Source: Chloroflexota bacterium
GTDB lineage: Bacteria; Chloroflexota; Anaerolineae; Anaerolineales; Anaerolineaceae
NCBI GenBank assembly: GCA_023434145.1
Contig: JAEYTI010000365.1
Location: 1-64,000, forward strand
Reading direction: 5' to 3'
DNA: 64,000 nucleotides
The translations under genes were made by a program, and so were the position numbers. The notes under the pieces are model-generated. The model worked only from the letters and a program-made list of their open reading frames with translations, was not told where the DNA came from and did no database searches. This document shows, piece after piece, positions 1 through 10,004 of this stretch (position 1 is the stretch's first letter; the number at the start of each line of letters is the position of its first letter).

Positions 1-1227
1 GATATGCAGTTCACCAGCACTGAAGATATGCTCTCGCTCATCCAGGGAAGTTACCCCACGGCGGTGATCCAGTTTGAAGCGGTCAGTCCAGAGGATAAGG
101 CATATTTTGCGAAAGTGTGCCAGATCTTCACTAACCAACCTGCGCCAGCAGGAAAAACATATACGGTTGCCGAGGCATTCCAGGCAGCCACGAACTGGTG
201 GGATGGACTCCCGATGATCGCCCGCTCGCTCAGCTTCTACAACGGTGACGACTTGTCTCTGGCGGAGACATTCAGCCAGGCAAAAACCAAAGATCCCTTC
301 CGCTTTGTCAAGCATGACCTGTTAGAAAAGCTGGGGATGACCTCGGGTGAAGTGCTGACAGCCGTGAAACTCACCCATATTGAAGTCCATCTGAAAGCCT
401 TCAAGTCTGCCGTTGAAGCAGTTCAATCGGGCATCGAAGAACAGATCTTGGTCAAGGTAGCCGAGATCTTCGGATCCCCAACCCAGCTGGATGTCGACAT
501 TCAGGAAGCAATAAAGAATTGGTACACCGGCCTAAACAGTATTCAGAAAGACCAGTTAGGATCTTTCCACAACAATGACAGCAAGCCGTTGGTGAAGTTC
601 ACCTCTTACTCCGACATTCATATGCTCCTCTTCACAACCCTACCGACCGCATACGCTTTTGGTAGCGTAGAAACCTGGATGACGAATTTCGCCGGGAATT
701 ACACACAGCGCATCCAGAAAGGCAAAACGCACATCGAGACGGGCGCGCCGCAGATCAGCCAGCTCAAAGTGGATTTTGATAATGACACTGGTCAGCACGG
801 CAGCCAGGTCACGTATAAGAGTGAACTGATTGTGCATGCCGATACCGAAGACGGGCAAGGTGTGATCTACTACACGGATGATGCCTCGGATCCCATAACC
901 AGCAAGACGAGGAAAAAACTCAGCCCGGGTGACACGCTGACAGTCACCGGCAACCGCAAAGTGAAATTGGTGGTTGCGGATGAAAAGGGCAACTACAGTG
1001 CAGTCAAAACTGTCGAAGCAATTGACGAGATGCAGAAGTATAAGATTACCCGCTCGCTGCAAACGACTGCTTTTGATGAAACGATCACCTTTGTTTTCCC
1101 CAAGACAAAAGATGCTGCTCAGATGACCATTTCATCGCTTGTGGCTGAACTGTGCAAGTCCGGTGTTTTAACCGAAGACGAACTGCGCCAGGCCATCAAC
1201 CAGGCTCTTAATGACAACCAACAATAA
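1..1227 (+). CDS. C-terminal part of large BREX-type protein (BrxC/PglY position), partial
   Basis: The reading frame is open to the left edge of the window, so this is most likely the last ~408 residues of a longer protein. No P-loop or other catalytic motif is visible in the part we see. Residues ~1-250 are helical; residues ~255-345 look like an immunoglobulin-like beta domain, with a YYTDDASDP stretch that resembles the chitobiase/hexosaminidase C-terminal fold. It ends 23 bases before a PglX-like methylase, which is exactly where the large ATPase BrxC (type 1 BREX) or PglY-like proteins stand. The assignment therefore rests on position; DUF6079-like proteins of the same size class are an alternative name for the family. 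A GAGGA ribosome site for the next gene lies just behind its stop. Confidence 0.5.
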   Translation, partial: DMQFTSTEDMLSLIQGSYPTAVIQFEAVSPEDKAYFAKVCQIFTNQPAPAGKTYTVAEAFQAATNWWDGLPMIARSLSFYNGDDLSLAETFSQAKTKDPFRFVKHDLLEKLGMTSGEVLTAVKLTHIEVHLKAFKSAVEAVQSGIEEQILVKVAEIFGSPTQLDVDIQEAIKNWYTGLNSIQKDQLGSFHNNDSKPLVKFTSYSDIHMLLFTTLPTAYAFGSVETWMTNFAGNYTQRIQKGKTHIETGAPQISQLKVDFDNDTGQHGSQVTYKSELIVHADTEDGQGVIYYTDDASDPITSKTRKKLSPGDTLTVTGNRKVKLVVADEKGNYSAVKTVEAIDEMQKYKITRSLQTTAFDETITFVFPKTKDAAQMTISSLVAELCKSGVLTEDELRQAINQALNDNQQ

Positions 1228-1250
1228 CTGTTGATGAGGAATTAACGATA

Positions 1251-4200
1251 ATGCCTGCTTCTTACTACCGTAATGAGACCCTCTTTTCCGAAATCTACCT
1301 TGAAGAAATCACCCGCCAACCAGAACAGGAAGATGTCTTAGCATCGCTGAGTGTTATGCGCGAGTACCGAGAATACGCGGACACCAGTAGCCTAGACACC
1401 TGGAAAGAAAAATATATTCATGAAGTGATTTCGGCTTTGGGATTCAATGCGCAGGCAGCAGGCAAGCATATCACCCGTCTCTATCCGCTTGGAAGCACCG
1501 AACCGCTTGTCTCACTGTGTTTTGTGGTGGATGCGAAAGAGAGCCTGGATAACACCTTGATGGGCAGGAACTGGATGGAGAAAACCATCCGGGCGCTGCG
1601 CGAGCACGGCCTTTCCTGGGGACTGTTGACCAACGGCAAGCAGTGGCGCATTCTGCACCAGGAAGAACCTACACCATTTGAGACGTATCTGGAGATCGAT
1701 CTAGAGGAAATTCTACACAACAAAGCGAAAGAATCTTATCAGATCTTCCATAAGTTTCTAAAGGCTCAAAATTTTCTGGCACAAGGTGATGGGAAATGTC
1801 AGTTTGACCGTTTTAAGAAAGAGTCAAAGGACAAGATCGACTATATTGAAAAAGAGCTGGCAAACGCGCTCAAACAGCGTGAAGAGGGCGGCAAAGGTGT
1901 ACTCTCCGATCTTTGCATGGGGTATGTTGAGGAATTGCGAAGAAGAAACGAAGTCAATTGGGAGGATGAAAAACTTCGTAGAAAAATTTATCATGGCGCA
2001 ATGCTTTATATGTTTCGACTGCTCTTCCTCTTTTACGCCGATGCGCGTCATCTGCTCAGCAATGACAACCACACTTTGCTTGCAAAGGTGATTAAGAGCA
2101 GCCAAGACGTTCGGCAGTCAGGGCTAGGATCACCAAATGCAATGGGCTTGTGGGAAACCCTGGAAACGATCTTTGTAGATATTGACCAGACCTACAACGG
2201 CGGACTTTTTAGTCCGCAGGAAAGCGAATTTACTCGCTTCCTTTCGGACACTCGCATTAGCAATTCCTATCTGTCCAACGTGCTATATACCTTAACAACG
2301 TACCGAGAGAAGAATGGACAGGAAAAGCCAATCAGCTACCGCGACATGAGCGTACGCCACCTGGGCACACTCTACGAAGGACTCCTGGAACATAAGTTGT
2401 TTATTGCCAGTGAGGATACAGAGGTTAAGGTTACAAAAGGGAAAATCCAGTTCACTCCATCCTCAAAAGGCGGCAAGTTAGTAAAGGGACATTACATAAG
2501 GGCTGGAGAGGTTTATTTTTCTGGAGATCCCAGCGAGCGGAAATCTACCGGCTCGTATTACACTCCCGAATATATCGTAGATTATATTGTGCTCAATACA
2601 GTGGGCGAGAAGCTCAAGGAACTCAAAGCAGCTTTTTTGAAAGAGCAGCGTCCAACTTTAGAATCCTACCAGCATGCATTGGACAAAGACGAGCGTGCTG
2701 CTTTGGGTTTGCTGTTGGAAGAGAACGTGCTAACATACATTCGCCAGAGGGTACTTACACTCTCGGTGCTTGACCCAGCGATGGGCAGCGGGCATTTTTT
2801 AGTGAACGCTACCAACATCATTGCAAACTTTATCACCCAGATTCTCAATGAATTGGAGATCGAAACCAGCCTTGAAAGCAGCACAGCGCAATGGCGGCGA
2901 TGGGTGGTGGAAAATTGCATTTATGGAGTGGATCTCAATCCACTTGCGGTGGAGCTCGCAAAGCTCTCACTGTGGATTCTTTCAATGGCGAAGAACCAGC
3001 CGCTTTCTTTCTTAAATCACAACCTGAAATGTGGAAACAGCCTGGTGGGTGCACGACTAGAAGAAATCGGTAATTTTCCCTTCTCTACCGCAAAAAAAGA
3101 ACCTCGCCAGCTTAACTTCTTCGAACGCGACCCAGACTTCAAAACTGCGGTGGAAGAGGTGATCGCCACAAGCCGGCTGATCACGGGGAAAGCATCAGCC
3201 AGCCTGGAAGATGTGCATACCAAGAAAGCATGGCTTGAGGAGATCGATCAACGCCTTGCAGGGTATAAAGCCATCTGCGACGTGCATAGCAGCCTGTACT
3301 TTGACAATCTAGTGGATGAAGTTACTTACCAGCGGATGGTCAAAGAAAAGAATTTTGGGCTAGCGCATTCGCTGGTAATTCCCAATTCTTATTTTCATTG
3401 GGAATTGGAATTTCCTGAAATCTGCCTCTCGCGAGGCGGTTTCACCTGCATTACCTGCAATCCGCCATATGATACCTTTAGAGAAAACATTTATTTTCGA
3501 AAAGAGCCTGCCGCCGGTTGTGGGAATTTGTTTGGGCACTTCATAACGAAGGCGGTAGATTTAAACCAATCATTCGGATCAATCGGTTTCATTGTCCCAT
3601 TATCCTTTGCCTGTGGTTCCAGTTACGAAACTGTCCGTCAAGAGGTTTACAAGAACTTCCACTCCCTATACGCAAGCCATTATTCTATTAGGCCTAATTC
3701 ATTGTTCGAGGATGTTGCACAACGAATAACGATATTTGTTGCGCATGAAAAAGAATCCACATCCACATGTCAGTTATTTTCCTCTAAGTTATGGCGCTGG
3801 AAAAAGGAGGACCAGGAAAAAGTGGTTTATTTTCCAGGGCTAGCTTATGTAGACCGCATTTATAAGGGCGTTATTCCAAAGGTGGGGTCTGAAACTGGGG
3901 CTGAAATTTATAGAAAAATTAAAAAGGCACCTTTAAATTTAGACCGTCTAATTTCCAACGATTCGAACAGCAATAATTCAGCTTATTTTCATAATATTGC
4001 TCGTTACTGGATCAAAGCCTACACTTTTTTGCCCTACTTCAAGCGCGAAAAGGATCCAACTCCATCGTCATCAACAGGAGTGAGAGAATTCGTTTTCAAA
4101 GATCAATTCGATAAGAATTTATTTGTCTTGTTCATTAACTCATCTATCTTTTATTACTGGTGGATTTCACACAGTGATGAATTTCATGTACTGGTTTCAG

Positions 4201-4493
4201 AAATCAGTGGTTTCGGAATTAATGGGTATGAGACTTTCCGTCAAAATCAGGAAATGGTGGTTTTATTAGTAAAGGAGTTGATGGACGACTATCAAAAGAA
4301 CTCGGCCATCAAAAGTACTGCGTTGGGCGGTTCAATCGCCCATTATCAGGAATTTTATCCGCGCAAAAGCAGGGATATCATCAATCGTATTGATGACTTC
4401 ATAGCTCCAATATATGGTCTTTCAGAAGAGCAAAACCACTTCCTAAAAGAATACGATCTAGTTTGGCGTACCGATGAGGAAAAAGGGGAATGA
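1251..4493 (+). CDS. pglX: BREX adenine-specific DNA methyltransferase PglX-like
   Basis: A 1080-residue protein. It carries the adenine N6-methyltransferase motifs: SAM-binding motif I DPAMGSGHF (about residues 508-516) and catalytic NPPYDTF (about 737-743), in an Eco57I/type IIG-like arrangement with a C-terminal target-recognition region. In BREX, PglX methylates host DNA at a non-palindromic site so that the defence complex can tell self from phage. Residues ~33-175 form a separate domain with the layout of a type I/IIG restriction N-terminal fold (LGF, later WGLLTNGKQWRI); the only nuclease-like residues left are the DAK in VVDAKESL, and the usual preceding PD is absent. The same domain recurs in the four genes at 8938-13377. 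Its last codons overlap pglZ by 4 bases (ATGA), so the two are translationally coupled. Confidence 0.85.
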   Translation: MPASYYRNETLFSEIYLEEITRQPEQEDVLASLSVMREYREYADTSSLDTWKEKYIHEVISALGFNAQAAGKHITRLYPLGSTEPLVSLCFVVDAKESLDNTLMGRNWMEKTIRALREHGLSWGLLTNGKQWRILHQEEPTPFETYLEIDLEEILHNKAKESYQIFHKFLKAQNFLAQGDGKCQFDRFKKESKDKIDYIEKELANALKQREEGGKGVLSDLCMGYVEELRRRNEVNWEDEKLRRKIYHGAMLYMFRLLFLFYADARHLLSNDNHTLLAKVIKSSQDVRQSGLGSPNAMGLWETLETIFVDIDQTYNGGLFSPQESEFTRFLSDTRISNSYLSNVLYTLTTYREKNGQEKPISYRDMSVRHLGTLYEGLLEHKLFIASEDTEVKVTKGKIQFTPSSKGGKLVKGHYIRAGEVYFSGDPSERKSTGSYYTPEYIVDYIVLNTVGEKLKELKAAFLKEQRPTLESYQHALDKDERAALGLLLEENVLTYIRQRVLTLSVLDPAMGSGHFLVNATNIIANFITQILNELEIETSLESSTAQWRRWVVENCIYGVDLNPLAVELAKLSLWILSMAKNQPLSFLNHNLKCGNSLVGARLEEIGNFPFSTAKKEPRQLNFFERDPDFKTAVEEVIATSRLITGKASASLEDVHTKKAWLEEIDQRLAGYKAICDVHSSLYFDNLVDEVTYQRMVKEKNFGLAHSLVIPNSYFHWELEFPEICLSRGGFTCITCNPPYDTFRENIYFRKEPAAGCGNLFGHFITKAVDLNQSFGSIGFIVPLSFACGSSYETVRQEVYKNFHSLYASHYSIRPNSLFEDVAQRITIFVAHEKESTSTCQLFSSKLWRWKKEDQEKVVYFPGLAYVDRIYKGVIPKVGSETGAEIYRKIKKAPLNLDRLISNDSNSNNSAYFHNIARYWIKAYTFLPYFKREKDPTPSSSTGVREFVFKDQFDKNLFVLFINSSIFYYWWISHSDEFHVLVSEISGFGINGYETFRQNQEMVVLLVKELMDDYQKNSAIKSTALGGSIAHYQEFYPRKSRDIINRIDDFIAPIYGLSEEQNHFLKEYDLVWRTDEEKGE

Positions 4494-6835
4494 TTAAGAT
4501 TATTTATGACCCTCAGAATTTGATCTCTGTTAAGGAGAGCAAGGTTCAGGAAATCGGTGAATACCCGCAGGTCGTCAAGACCTGTTTGGACAGCGTGCGA
4601 GATGGCACAAGTAAGACAATCGTTTTGGTAGAGCCTGTATTGCTGCAATGGTTCAGGAACATGTCCGCTCGCTACTCTCAAGGATTATTTGTCTTTGAAA
4701 CGCTTGACGCGCGCGCTGCGCTAGCACAGCGCTGGAACGTATTAATCCCTGAGAGTGTGACGAATGAGGATATCCTTACCAATGAATTGCTTTCATTAGA
4801 TATCCACTCTCAACCGGGTTTTAATTTTGATGACACCGTCCTAAGTTATTACTATTCTGAAATCTTCACAAGTAAATCCTTTCCCTTCCCTCATATTTCA
4901 ATACTGCTTACCACCGTGTCAGAAGAAGATTGGCGCCGAAACCGAACCAATCATCTTCTTTCTCGTTCGTTTAATAATCGAGTTGAGGAATGGAAGAAGA
5001 AAGCAAACACATTTGAGCAGCGGCAGTTGATAGACCTGTTTTCATCTGACCCGGTTGTACTGAAACATTTGCTTATGGAGTATCGTGTTTTACGAAGTTA
5101 TCCAGCGCTGGGAGAGGCACTACTTGGAAGCAGTTTCTCCCTATTTAAAACATTGAAACTATCACTGGATGATTTATCGATAGAAGAATCCAAAATACCA
5201 GATGCGCGGTTGCAGGTGAGTTATCATCTAAATAATATTCAGCCACAGGCCGATAAGGATATTGAAACACTTATCAGCGATGTAAGCGGTTTACTCACTG
5301 GTGAATTTGATACGCTAGAAAAGCATCTTCTCACACATCCAGAATGGATATCGACAGGACTTCTGGATCAACTAGAAAGCAAGTTTGCTTCCCATTCGCG
5401 CCGTTACGGGAGACGAATTAAGGCACTACGTTCCCAAATCCGCCCAGTAAAACCTGAACTTCCTGACATGGCTTGGAAAGCTGAAACGATGTTGGAATGG
5501 GCGACACAGCAATATTTGCCATACCAGGCATGGTGCAGCGCGAAGGAGTATTTTGTTCCAGATCTCTATTCGACTGGCGACCGCTTTTCAGAGTGGCTCA
5601 TCTCGCACTGGTCAGACCTGCACGCAAATTCCACCCGCTTCGTCTTCAACATCCTTGCCAATAAGGCCGCAGATCTCAAGCAAGCCGGTCGGGTAAACCT
5701 GGTTCTGGTGATCGATAATTTGGGCTGGTCGTATTCTGAAATTGTCCGCGGATTGTTCGAGGAGCGGGGATATTTCCTCACCGGCGCTGAACCCTACCTG
5801 GCTATGCTGCCAAGTGAGACGGAAATTTCCAAGAAATGCCTGCTGTCTGGGGCGGTGGGTTACAACGCGATCGATGATAAAACCTATAAAAGCATCATCG
5901 AGAAAGGCTGGGTCCCCTATTTCAATAACAGCGCATTTCGCTATGTCAGCGATATTGGCAGTTTAGGGAAAATTGAAACAATCGATGCTGCTACCTACGT
6001 TGTAAACTATCTAGCGGTCGATAAGGCCTTGCATAAATCGGCTGATGAGATTGGCATGCCACACACCGAACATGTCGCCCATCTGCTCTCGCATCTGGTT
6101 GATAATGTCATTGCCTTTATCGACAAGCATGCTCTTCAAGATAAGATCCGCATTCACGTGGTTTCGGATCACGGTTCCACCCGGATACCCGCGACCATTC
6201 AAAACGATCTGGACCCCAATTTCTTCAAGGCGAGTGGTTTCGAAGCTCGCTCACACCGGTTTGTAGAGGTCAGCGACGACAAATTTGTCAGCCTGGCGGA
6301 TAATTTGAAACTCGACTGCTTTTTCTTGCCAGCGCATGAGTTTATGAACCCCAAGAACGTCTTATGCGCCCGGCGAGCAAATCGCTTCCTTCCGACTGAC
6401 CAGAGCAATTATGTGCATGGCGGTCTGCTTCCAGAAGAAGTAATCGTTCCCTATATGGCCTTTGAACCCGTCACCGTTCCCATTCAGGATGTTACAGTCC
6501 TGTTCAAGAAGAACCTGTTCCGGTATCGCATGGAAACAGTCGAGTTGGAAGTCGGTAATCCAAACGACTCCGCAGTGGAACAGGTTCAGGTGATTTTGCT
6601 CAACGGCAATGTGGAAAGCGAACCATTTACGATTCCGCTGCTCAACAGCAAATCGAAGGTGCCTGTTCAGATTCCAGCCAGGTTTAAACTAACATCGCTG
6701 CCTGAGGAACAAAACACCCTGCGCCTGCGCGTTCGCTTCCGCGCTCGTGGAGAGATACATACCACCGATGCACAAGCAAATATCGTTATGCGGAAGCTGG
6801 TAGAAGAGAAAAGCTCGGGCCTGTTTGAGGATTAG
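4490..6835 (+). CDS. pglZ: BREX protein PglZ, alkaline-phosphatase-superfamily
   Basis: A 781-residue protein. The second half holds the PglZ domain: VLVIDNLGWSY (about residues 400-411) supplies the first metal-binding Asp, PSETEISK follows about 40 residues on, and VVSDHGS (about 557-563) is the typical distal Asp-His pair of the alkaline phosphatase fold. The N-terminal ~350 residues are helical and lack known motifs; the last ~130 residues look like a beta-rich accessory domain. PglZ is an obligatory component in every BREX type; biochemical work on relatives points to a nuclease or phosphodiesterase role, but its in vivo substrate is unsettled. It overlaps pglX by 4 bases and is followed after 9 bases by brxL. 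Confidence 0.9.
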   Translation: MIKIIYDPQNLISVKESKVQEIGEYPQVVKTCLDSVRDGTSKTIVLVEPVLLQWFRNMSARYSQGLFVFETLDARAALAQRWNVLIPESVTNEDILTNELLSLDIHSQPGFNFDDTVLSYYYSEIFTSKSFPFPHISILLTTVSEEDWRRNRTNHLLSRSFNNRVEEWKKKANTFEQRQLIDLFSSDPVVLKHLLMEYRVLRSYPALGEALLGSSFSLFKTLKLSLDDLSIEESKIPDARLQVSYHLNNIQPQADKDIETLISDVSGLLTGEFDTLEKHLLTHPEWISTGLLDQLESKFASHSRRYGRRIKALRSQIRPVKPELPDMAWKAETMLEWATQQYLPYQAWCSAKEYFVPDLYSTGDRFSEWLISHWSDLHANSTRFVFNILANKAADLKQAGRVNLVLVIDNLGWSYSEIVRGLFEERGYFLTGAEPYLAMLPSETEISKKCLLSGAVGYNAIDDKTYKSIIEKGWVPYFNNSAFRYVSDIGSLGKIETIDAATYVVNYLAVDKALHKSADEIGMPHTEHVAHLLSHLVDNVIAFIDKHALQDKIRIHVVSDHGSTRIPATIQNDLDPNFFKASGFEARSHRFVEVSDDKFVSLADNLKLDCFFLPAHEFMNPKNVLCARRANRFLPTDQSNYVHGGLLPEEVIVPYMAFEPVTVPIQDVTVLFKKNLFRYRMETVELEVGNPNDSAVEQVQVILLNGNVESEPFTIPLLNSKSKVPVQIPARFKLTSLPEEQNTLRLRVRFRARGEIHTTDAQANIVMRKLVEEKSSGLFED

Positions 6836-6844
6836 GAGCCAATT

Positions 6845-8926
6845 ATGGAAACGTTCGAACAAAAAGCGCTGGATATCTTTAGCGAGATTGTTATCAATAA
6901 ATCCTTTGTGCACAAAGCAGGCTTTGGCAGCAGGGCGATTCCCACCTATGTGAGGGAATGGATTATTTCTCACTACCTGGATGAAGCCACGGAATTGTCT
7001 GATACATCGCGGGATAAGATCGCCCGTTTTGTCCAGAAGTACGTTCCGGACAAAAGCCAGAAGGAAGCCATCAAGAACCAACTGTTCGAACAGATGGAAG
7101 TAAATCTGCTGGATAACTTCTCGGTATACGTCAACCTGGCTAAAGGCGACCGCTATCTGAACATTCCGTTCCTGGATGAGGATGCCGCTTTCGCTACCCC
7201 TCAGATCATTCAGGAAAATGAAATGCTGCTGAGCAGCGGGTTATGGGGCGTTGGCACGCTTTATTACGTCCCAAAGAGCGAAGACAATCCTCGAGGTCAG
7301 GTGTGGATGCGCGAGTTCCGTCCATTCCAACTGGCCAACATGGATCTGGATTACTTCCGCGAGTGCAGGAAGAGCTTTTCGACCCAGGAATGGATCGATT
7401 TTCTTGTCGCTTCAATGGGTTTCAACCATCATCTCTACACCGAGCGCCAGAAAATACTGTTGATCAGCCGGTTGATTCCGATGGTTGAGCCGCGATATAA
7501 CCTGGTTGAGTTAGCCCCAAAAGGAACCGGGAAAAGCTTTGTGTTCGAGAATATGTCACGTTATGTGGCAGTTCGCTCAGGGAATGTCTCGCCCGCTGTG
7601 CTGTTTTTTAACGACTCACGAAAAACACCTGGACTAATAACCCGGTATGACAGCGTTGTAATCGATGAAGCCCAAAAAGTAAAAGCTGACTCATCTGGTG
7701 AACTCACTGCCCTATTAAAGTCTTACCTCGAGGCCGGTCGGTTTGCACGCGGCAGCGCCAGCTCGATCCAGGCAGAAGCGGGACTGGTTATCCTGGCAAA
7801 TATCGAATTGGATCACAACCGGCGGCCAATTCACGACCAAATTGGCCTCTTCAGGATCTTCCCGAATTTCCTGCGTGAAACGGCCTTCATCGATCGCTTC
7901 TCCGGCCTGCTTCCCGGCTGGGATCTGCCCAGGGTTAGCAAGGAAACACCCTCGAAGTCGATCGGCTTGAAAGGCGACATCTTTGGCGAGATCCTGCACT
8001 CACTGCGCAGCGATATTAGCTACCGCGACTATGTTAAAACAAGCCTTGAACTGTCTAACGCAGATGACATGCGTGATAACAAGGCCATCGAAGCAGGCGC
8101 CACGGGGCTGCTTAAGATCCTATTCCCGGATAAAGATCCCTCTGAAGAGGAGTTCTACCGCTACTGCGTCAACCCCGCACTCGAGCTGCGCCAGCGGGTG
8201 CGTGACGAATTGTGCAAGTTGGATCGGGAATACGCTCCAGCTACCTTCCTTTCAAAGTTCCCAGATGAATTCCAACGAACACATCGGATCCCAATTTATG
8301 CAGATCCGGACAAGTTTGATCTGTCGACTCCAGATGAAGTAGAAGCGCCAGTTATTCAACCAAAAGACGAAGAAGAGGAAGAAGTCTTACGGTACTTTGG
8401 CGCAACTGGAGAAACGAAATCGCCCCAAGAAGCCCAGATGGAGCTTACCCCCAAAACAATCCAGATACATGAGGGGGACACAGGCTGCAGTTACCAGGTG
8501 CTATTTGGCCCCTATTTGAAGGGCGCTACCATCGTTCAGGTGGTTGATCCTTACGTCCGCCTGGAATATCAGATCAAGAACTTTATTTCATTTATCGGTG
8601 TACTGGATACTTCGGCTGGTCCAGTCCAGTTGCAGCTAAAAACCTCTGCCGAGGATGCCTATCAGGAGAAGATCCTGGAGCAGAAATTCTCAGAGATTGC
8701 GGCTGGTCTAGCCCAGCACAATATTACGTTTACCTTTGAATTCGATCCAAACATCCACGACCGTAGCATTCGCCTCAATAATGGATGGTGTATCTACCCT
8801 GGCCGTGGTCTAGATATTTACCAAAAAGCCGAGTCAAAGTACGAGCTGAGCGAGATTGATCAAACAAAGCGCAAGTGTCGCGAGACCGAAATAATCTTCA
8901 TAAAGAGCAGCGAGAGCGGCCAGTAA
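6845..8926 (+). CDS. brxL: BrxL-type AAA protein with MITD1-C-like (PLD-fold) C-terminal domain
   Basis: A 693-residue protein starting at an ATG behind AGGAGC. Residues ~1-200 match the BrxL N-terminal region; the ATPase core has Walker A PKGTGKSF (about 226-233) and Walker B VVIDEAQK (about 268-275). BrxL in type 1 BREX is a multimeric, DNA-threading AAA+ factor. Many relatives end in a Lon-type protease domain; here no Ser-Lys Lon signature is present. Instead residues ~545-690 contain HDRSI, NNGW and GRGLDIYQK followed by RKCRETEI, which closely follow the C-terminal domain of the eukaryotic protein MITD1 (Pfam MIT_C, a phospholipase-D-like fold). An acidic stretch (DEEEEEV) separates the two halves. 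The stop is 11 bases before the first of four paralogous accessory genes. Confidence 0.85.
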   Translation: METFEQKALDIFSEIVINKSFVHKAGFGSRAIPTYVREWIISHYLDEATELSDTSRDKIARFVQKYVPDKSQKEAIKNQLFEQMEVNLLDNFSVYVNLAKGDRYLNIPFLDEDAAFATPQIIQENEMLLSSGLWGVGTLYYVPKSEDNPRGQVWMREFRPFQLANMDLDYFRECRKSFSTQEWIDFLVASMGFNHHLYTERQKILLISRLIPMVEPRYNLVELAPKGTGKSFVFENMSRYVAVRSGNVSPAVLFFNDSRKTPGLITRYDSVVIDEAQKVKADSSGELTALLKSYLEAGRFARGSASSIQAEAGLVILANIELDHNRRPIHDQIGLFRIFPNFLRETAFIDRFSGLLPGWDLPRVSKETPSKSIGLKGDIFGEILHSLRSDISYRDYVKTSLELSNADDMRDNKAIEAGATGLLKILFPDKDPSEEEFYRYCVNPALELRQRVRDELCKLDREYAPATFLSKFPDEFQRTHRIPIYADPDKFDLSTPDEVEAPVIQPKDEEEEEVLRYFGATGETKSPQEAQMELTPKTIQIHEGDTGCSYQVLFGPYLKGATIVQVVDPYVRLEYQIKNFISFIGVLDTSAGPVQLQLKTSAEDAYQEKILEQKFSEIAAGLAQHNITFTFEFDPNIHDRSIRLNNGWCIYPGRGLDIYQKAESKYELSEIDQTKRKCRETEIIFIKSSESGQ

Positions 8927-8937
8927 CGGAGGTCCAA

Positions 8938-9972
8938 ATGGGGAATCAGGAACTAATCCAGGACACAGGTCTGTTCGTTGGGCAGAAACTGTTCGAGTTT
9001 TCTTTGAGCGAGTCGTTTGATTCCATTGTCAATCTACTCCAAACGATTAAAGAGTATCGGGATTTCGCTTCTCCGGATGAGGCTGCATGGTATGACTATG
9101 TCCATCAAGTATTCCAGTTATTTGGATTTAACACGAAGAAAGTTGCTCAACGACTGATCGCATTGCAAGAAATGGGATCAAGTGGGGATCCTAAAGCGCT
9201 GGTTTGTATTATTGGCCCAAATGAAAACTTCCACCAGATCGCTTTTGGACTGGATTGGGAGTCCTACTTGTTTTATGCCGCCAGGTACCATCAGGTTGAA
9301 TGGGTAATCCTGACGAATGGGTTGCAGTTCAAGGTACTCAACTTTGCAGAGGATGAGGATAAGCAAAAGTACTTCAAGTGTGAACTCGATGAGATTATCA
9401 AGCATGGAAAAACGGATAATTTCTTTACCCTTTATAAAGTTTTCTCTGTAATCAACAATCACAAGGAAAATAGTGAGGCGAGCCCTAAGGCCGATGGCAA
9501 AGAACCTGATAATAAAGGTAAAAGAGTACTAAGTGAACGCCATTATCAGCGGAAAGAATTCTGGAACCAGTTGATTTCGCGTTCACAAAAGAAAACCACA
9601 TTGTTTTCTAAAACTCCGCCGGGAGTAGAGAATTACCTAAGTACAGGTGCAGGAAAAACTGGCATCTTTTATAACTACGTTATCAATTACGATGGAGCTC
9701 GCATTCAGTTATATATCGATAACGGAAACGGAGAATGGAACAAAAACATCTTTGATTCCCTTCTCCAAAGTAAAGACGAAATTGAGAAAGCCTATGGAGA
9801 AGCCCTTGTTTGGGAAAGATTAGAAGATAACCGTGCGAGCATTGTCAGATTCTATATCAACCACTATGGCCTTCAACAAAAAGATAACTGGTCCAATTTA
9901 CAGGATCTGATGATTGATACGATGATCAAGTTTGATCAGGCTTTTCGACCTTTCATTCAAGCGATCAAGTAG
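8938..9972 (+). CDS. BREX-associated paralog 1: PglX-N-like domain + DUF4268
   Basis: A 344-residue protein; the start was placed at the ATG behind CGGAGGTCCAA, 11 bases after the brxL stop. Residues ~4-175 are a domain shared with three downstream genes and with the PglX N-terminus: the conserved points are IKEYRDF, a GFNTKK turn, a central Trp and VILTNGLQFKV. It has the outline of a PD-(D/E)XK restriction N-terminal domain, but the catalytic Asp and (D/E)xK residues are not there. Residues ~200-344 are a DUF4268-type domain (EFWNQL, TGAGKTGIFYNY, LYIDNGN, FRPFI), a module known from restriction-associated proteins. Probably co-transcribed with the BREX genes. The function is unknown; a specificity, adaptor or anti-self role is only an inference. 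Confidence 0.75.
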   Translation: MGNQELIQDTGLFVGQKLFEFSLSESFDSIVNLLQTIKEYRDFASPDEAAWYDYVHQVFQLFGFNTKKVAQRLIALQEMGSSGDPKALVCIIGPNENFHQIAFGLDWESYLFYAARYHQVEWVILTNGLQFKVLNFAEDEDKQKYFKCELDEIIKHGKTDNFFTLYKVFSVINNHKENSEASPKADGKEPDNKGKRVLSERHYQRKEFWNQLISRSQKKTTLFSKTPPGVENYLSTGAGKTGIFYNYVINYDGARIQLYIDNGNGEWNKNIFDSLLQSKDEIEKAYGEALVWERLEDNRASIVRFYINHYGLQQKDNWSNLQDLMIDTMIKFDQAFRPFIQAIK

Positions 9973-10004
9973 TGTGATTGGGTAACCAACGAAGAGGTTT
10001 ATAA

